From: Treponema sp.
GTDB taxonomy: Bacteria > Spirochaetota > Spirochaetia > Treponematales > Treponemataceae
DNA: 25,388 bases
Assembly: GCA_016296655.1 (NCBI GenBank)
Contig: JAEDIW010000038.1
Location: 1 to 25,388, forward strand
Reading direction: 5' to 3'
Shown: piece after piece, positions 22,489 to 25,388 of the stretch
How positions within the stretch are numbered: the first letter of the stretch is position 1
Layout of the letters: the number at the start of each line of letters is the position of its first letter
Position numbers and translations under genes: made by a program
The notes under the pieces: model-generated
Told to the model about the DNA's origin: nothing
Database searches by the model: none
What the model saw: the letters and a program-made list of their open reading frames with translations, nothing else

Positions 22489-24582
22489 TTACCTTACGCT
22501 GAACAGCATGTCTCCGTAAGATGGAACTGGCCATTTAGAAGAAGGAACATAGCCTTCCAGTTCATCAACGTGGGCACGAAGTTCTGACATAAGAGGGAAT
22601 ACAGAATTTCTTTGGAACAGGGCATTTTCACCTGCTTCGCAGACATTTTTTGAAGCAACGACAGCTTTTTCAAGGCTCTGAAGTTTTGCATAAATGCATT
22701 CTGTAAGAGCAGAAACCTGTTTGAGCTGTGCCATTTCGTAAGAGCTTTCAACTGCTCCGGCTGCTTTTTTAACGGCAACTGTTTCAGCAAGCTCTTTTGC
22801 ATAGGCACTGGCAACTGGCAGGTAAAGTTTTTTTACCATGTCAATCATTGTCAGGGCTTCAATGTTGATTATCTTTGAATAGTTTTCATTCTGGATTTCA
22901 AAGCGTGATGTAATTTCTGTGTCGCTGAAAACTCCATGTTTTTTGAAAACTTTTACATTTTTTTCTGCAGGGAACAACTGAAGAGCTTCTGGTGTTGACT
23001 TTAAGTTCAAAAGTCCGCGCTTTGCGGCTTCTTCAACCCATTCTTCTGAATAGCCGTTTCCGTTGAAAATGATGCGCTTGTGTTCTTTGATTGTCTTTAC
23101 AATCAGTTTCTGTAAATCACTGTTGAAGTCTTTGCTGCCTTCAAGAATGTCTGCAAACTGGCTCAATTCTTCTGCAACTGCTGTGTTAAGCATGATGTTG
23201 CAGCAGGCGATTGAATCACTTGAACCAAGTGAACGGAATTCAAACTTATTGCCTGTAAAGGCGAATGGTGATGTACGGTTGCGGTCTGTCGTATCTTTGT
23301 TGAAGTCTGGCAGAACAGTAACACCAATCTGCATCTTCTGTTTTTCTTTCTGGCCATAAGGTTTGCCTTCTTCAAGGCATTTGAGGATTTCTGTAAGTTC
23401 ATCGCCAAGGAACATTGAGATGATTGCTGGCGGTGCTTCGTTTGCTCCCAGACGGTGGTCGTTACCTGCTGTTGCAACCGAAATGCGCAGCAAATCCTGA
23501 TATTCGTCAACGGCTTTGATTACGGCACAAAGGAACAGCAGGAACTGTGCGTTGCTGTCAGGTGTTGCACCTGGGTCAAGCAGGTTTTTGCCTGTATTTG
23601 TTGAAATTGACCAGTTGTTGTGCTTGCCACTGCCGTTTACGCCGGCAAAAGGTTTTTCGTGCAGAAGGCATACCATTCCGTGCTTTGAAGCAACTTTGCG
23701 CATGATTTCCATTGTAAGCTGGTTGTGGTCGCAAGCCATGTTTGTTGTGCTGAAAATCGGTGCAAGTTCGTGCTGTGCTGGTGCTACTTCGTTGTGTTCA
23801 GTTTTTGCAAGGATGCCAAGTTTCCACAGTTCTTTGTTCAAGTCTTTCATGAATTCCTGAACACGTGGCTTTATCATACCAAAGTAGTGGTCTTCAAGTT
23901 CCTGCCCTTTTGGTGATTTTGCACCGAAAAGCGTACGGCCTGTATAAATAAGGTCTGGGCGTTTGTCGTAGACTGATTTGTCAACAAGGAAATATTCCTG
24001 CTCTGGTCCAACGGTTGTTTTTACAGATGTTACGCTGTTGTTGCCGAACAGTTTGAGGACGCGGACTGCCTGCTTGCTGATTGCCTGCATGGAACGCAGA
24101 AGTGGGGTCTTTTTGTCCAAAGCCTCTCCTGTGTAGGAGCAGAAACAAGTCGGAATGCACAATGTGCCGTCTTTTATAAATGCATAACTTGTCGGATCCC
24201 ATGCAGTATAGCCGCGAGCTTCAAATGTTGCCCTAAGACCTCCGCTTGGGAAAGAAGAAGCATCAGGTTCACCCTGTACAAGTTCTTTTCCGCTGAATTC
24301 CATTATTACTTTTCCGCCTTCTGCAGGCTGAATAAAACTGTCATGTTTTTCGGCTGTTACACCTGTAAGAGGCTGGAACCAGTGTGTAAAGTGTGTGGCA
24401 CCTTTTTCAACTGCCCAGTCTTTCATGGCATTTGCAACTATTGTTGCAACGGCGCCATCAAGTTTTTCACCGCCTTCAATTGTTTTCATCAGCTGCCTGT
24501 AAGTTTCTTTCGGCAAGCGAGCTTTCATTACAGTTTCGTTGAATACGTTTTCACCGAACATTTCTGTTACTGATTCTTCCAT
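22489..24582 (-). CDS. glnN: Glutamine synthetase type III, copy 2
   Basis: Second GSIII of this window, 697 residues, with the same signatures as copy 1: AEKHDSFI, EPDASSFPSGG, EHNEVAPAQHE, NGSGKHNNWSIS, AGNDHRLGANEAPPAI and DRNRTSPFAFTGNKFEFRS. The proteins are clear paralogues along their whole length but differ throughout, so this is not a recent duplication. The ATG at 24582 (MEESVTEMFGENVF) is preceded by GGGGG at about 6 bases. The leader carries a terminator/antiterminator structure. gltD lies upstream on the same strand and Amt-PII downstream, so gltD, glnN and amt are in line but separated by terminators. Both copies appear intact; their division of labour is unknown. Confidence 0.96.
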   Translation of the reverse strand: MEESVTEMFGENVFNETVMKARLPKETYRQLMKTIEGGEKLDGAVATIVANAMKDWAVEKGATHFTHWFQPLTGVTAEKHDSFIQPAEGGKVIMEFSGKELVQGEPDASSFPSGGLRATFEARGYTAWDPTSYAFIKDGTLCIPTCFCSYTGEALDKKTPLLRSMQAISKQAVRVLKLFGNNSVTSVKTTVGPEQEYFLVDKSVYDKRPDLIYTGRTLFGAKSPKGQELEDHYFGMIKPRVQEFMKDLNKELWKLGILAKTEHNEVAPAQHELAPIFSTTNMACDHNQLTMEIMRKVASKHGMVCLLHEKPFAGVNGSGKHNNWSISTNTGKNLLDPGATPDSNAQFLLFLCAVIKAVDEYQDLLRISVATAGNDHRLGANEAPPAIISMFLGDELTEILKCLEEGKPYGQKEKQKMQIGVTVLPDFNKDTTDRNRTSPFAFTGNKFEFRSLGSSDSIACCNIMLNTAVAEELSQFADILEGSKDFNSDLQKLIVKTIKEHKRIIFNGNGYSEEWVEEAAKRGLLNLKSTPEALQLFPAEKNVKVFKKHGVFSDTEITSRFEIQNENYSKIINIEALTMIDMVKKLYLPVASAYAKELAETVAVKKAAGAVESSYEMAQLKQVSALTECIYAKLQSLEKAVVASKNVCEAGENALFQRNSVFPLMSELRAHVDELEGYVPSSKWPVPSYGDMLFSVR

Positions 24583-24687
24583 AACTAACCCCCGTTTTTT
24601 TGTGCAAAATCAGCAGCCAGTGCGTAAATCTTACAGAATAAAAGTTATGCTTTTGCAAACTTATTTCCTTGAAGTCCGCCTTGCTGC

Positions 24688-24766
24688 AAAAAAAAAGCGC
24701 CGTAATTTTTTCTGCAGCAGATTCCAGAGTAGTCTCCGAAAAATTTACAGTAAAAATTACGACGCC
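24688..24766 (-). promoter_or_regulatory. Terminator/antiterminator leader (attenuator) of glnN copy 2
   Basis: On the minus strand GGCGTCGTAATTTTT (24766-24752) pairs with AAAAATTACGGCGC (24710-24697), again with one U-G pair at the same place as in the amt leader, and nine T residues follow (24696-24688). The loop holds a smaller hairpin, CGGAG-ACTA-CTCTG. In an alternative fold GCTGCAGAAAAAA (24718-24706) pairs with TTTTTTTTGCAGC (24695-24683), about 13 base pairs that take up the U-run and exclude the terminator. The 5' side also contains a TTTACTGTAAA site (24754-24744). The ligand or protein controlling the switch is unknown. Confidence 0.65.
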
Positions 24767-24793
24767 TTTGCCGTTTTTAATAAAAAATTTAAA

Positions 24794-24828
24794 CAAAAAA
24801 AGCCACAGAAACATCATGTCCTGTGGCT
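24794..24828 (-). terminator. Intrinsic terminator between gltD and glnN copy 2
   Basis: On the minus strand AGCCACAG (24828-24821) pairs with CTGTGGCT (24808-24801), and the U-run of seven follows. It lies about 100 bases after the gltD stop. Fewer than 30 bases separate it from the glnN attenuator, and no convincing -35/-10 pair is visible there, so some glnN transcription may come by read-through. Confidence 0.8.
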
Positions 24829-24930
24829 CCTTTGCCTTGATGTTTCCTTTATACATTTTTCTGAAAAAAATGTCAACACTGAAAAAAAACTCACTGAAAA
24901 ATCCTTAATAGGATTTATTCAATGCTGCCC

Positions 24931-25388
24931 TTAGTTGTTCGTGTAACCCATCAAATATTCGTCAATTTGCTGCGCACACTGCCTGCCTTCGCTTATAGCC
25001 CAAACAACCAGAGACTGACCTCGATGCATGTCTCCTGCTGTAAAGACCTTTTCAACAGAAGTTTTGTAAATGTCTGCACTTTCCGTTGCAACTGTATTCC
25101 GCGGTGTAAGGTCAGCTTTAAATGCCTGCGCCGTATATTCTTCACTGCCCAAAAATCCTGCTGCCACAAGAACCATGTCAGCTGGCAGTTCTTTTTCGCT
25201 GCCTTTGCGTTCAACAAGCTGGCGTTTGCCGTCAATCATCTGGAATTCAACTTCCACGGTTTTTATGCCGCACAACTTGCCGTCCTTTTCCAGAATTTCT
25301 TTTATGGTAGTTTCAAAAACCCGCGGGTCATGGCCAAATTTTGCAATAGATTCTTCAGCGCCGTAGTCAGTTTTTAAAACTTTCGGCC
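24931..25388 (-). CDS. gltD: Glutamate synthase small subunit, C-terminal part (cut by window edge)
   Basis: The last 151 codons of GltD, the FAD/iron-sulfur subunit that passes electrons from NADPH to the large subunit of glutamate synthase. The visible part reads KVLKTDYGAEESIAKFGHDP at the edge, then ELPADMVLVAAGFLGSEE and the FAD-binding end VFTAGDMHRGQSLVVWAISEGR, finishing DEYLMGYTNN. The stop is TAA at 24931-24933. The frame is open to the window end with no start, so the gene continues beyond. A gltB gene is expected further upstream. Its place beside glnN fits the GS-GOGAT cycle. Confidence 0.93.
   Translation of the reverse strand, partial: PKVLKTDYGAEESIAKFGHDPRVFETTIKEILEKDGKLCGIKTVEVEFQMIDGKRQLVERKGSEKELPADMVLVAAGFLGSEEYTAQAFKADLTPRNTVATESADIYKTSVEKVFTAGDMHRGQSLVVWAISEGRQCAQQIDEYLMGYTNN

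Noticed and set aside
1..25388. CRISPR arrays, tRNA or rRNA genes, transposases, phage genes, toxin-antitoxin pairs
   Set aside because: Looked for regular spaced repeats, cloverleaf arms with a TTC-type T-loop, DDE transposase motifs and small paired genes; none was convincing.

Overview
The window looks like a chromosomal segment of a host-associated spirochaete, most likely a Treponema. Its coding DNA is AT-rich, nitrogen assimilation uses type III glutamine synthetase (GlnN), and short GC-rich repeats recur between genes. The genus call is inference from gene content and style; no rRNA, tRNA, CRISPR array, transposase or phage gene is visible.

Layout. (1) 84-2379, plus strand: a NarL-type histidine kinase, its response regulator (translationally coupled, TTG start) and a small membrane protein resembling an ECF-transporter S component. 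(2) 2541-4754, minus strand: hisB and a beta-CASP metallo-beta-lactamase RNase-like protein. (3) 5164-8306, plus strand: a DUF2804 protein and a 678-residue protein I do not recognise. (4) 8477-11760: a DUF308/HdeD-like membrane protein (minus), a small heat-shock protein behind a textbook sigma-54 promoter, SlyX, a Dabb-like protein and a lipoprotein. (5) 11765-12994, minus strand: a 55-residue peptide gene and a ZIP metal transporter. (6) 13206-16163, plus strand: a polar amino-acid ABC transporter operon (binding protein, permease, ATPase) ending in a cytidylate-kinase-like gene. (7) 16543-25388: the nitrogen region, with glnN copy 1 (plus), purD (minus), an Amt ammonium channel fused to a PII domain (minus), glnN copy 2 (minus) and the 3' part of gltD (minus, cut by the window edge).

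The nitrogen region is the most interesting part. Ammonium enters through Amt, is fixed by GSIII, and glutamine is used by glutamate synthase (GltBD); purD is a nearby pathway that depends on glutamine. Regulation looks layered. The Amt-PII and glnN copy 2 genes both carry an intrinsic-terminator-like leader hairpin with the same stem base (GGCGTCG / CGGCGC) before a U-run, and the glnN leader can also fold into a competing antiterminator. The glnN copy 1 promoter lies in an array of TTTACTGTAAA-like sites centred 52, 52 and 36 bp apart, and one such site recurs in the glnN copy 2 leader. The PII domain keeps its nucleotide-binding loops but lacks the tyrosine that is uridylylated in enteric PII proteins.

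Other patterns: five genes have no Shine-Dalgarno sequence and a -10-like hexamer only 6-8 nt before the start (or overlapping an upstream ATG), suggesting leaderless mRNAs; two inverted copies of a 75-bp repeat; a recurring GGGCTGTCC motif that forms hairpins; and several intergenic blocks built from nested inverted repeats.
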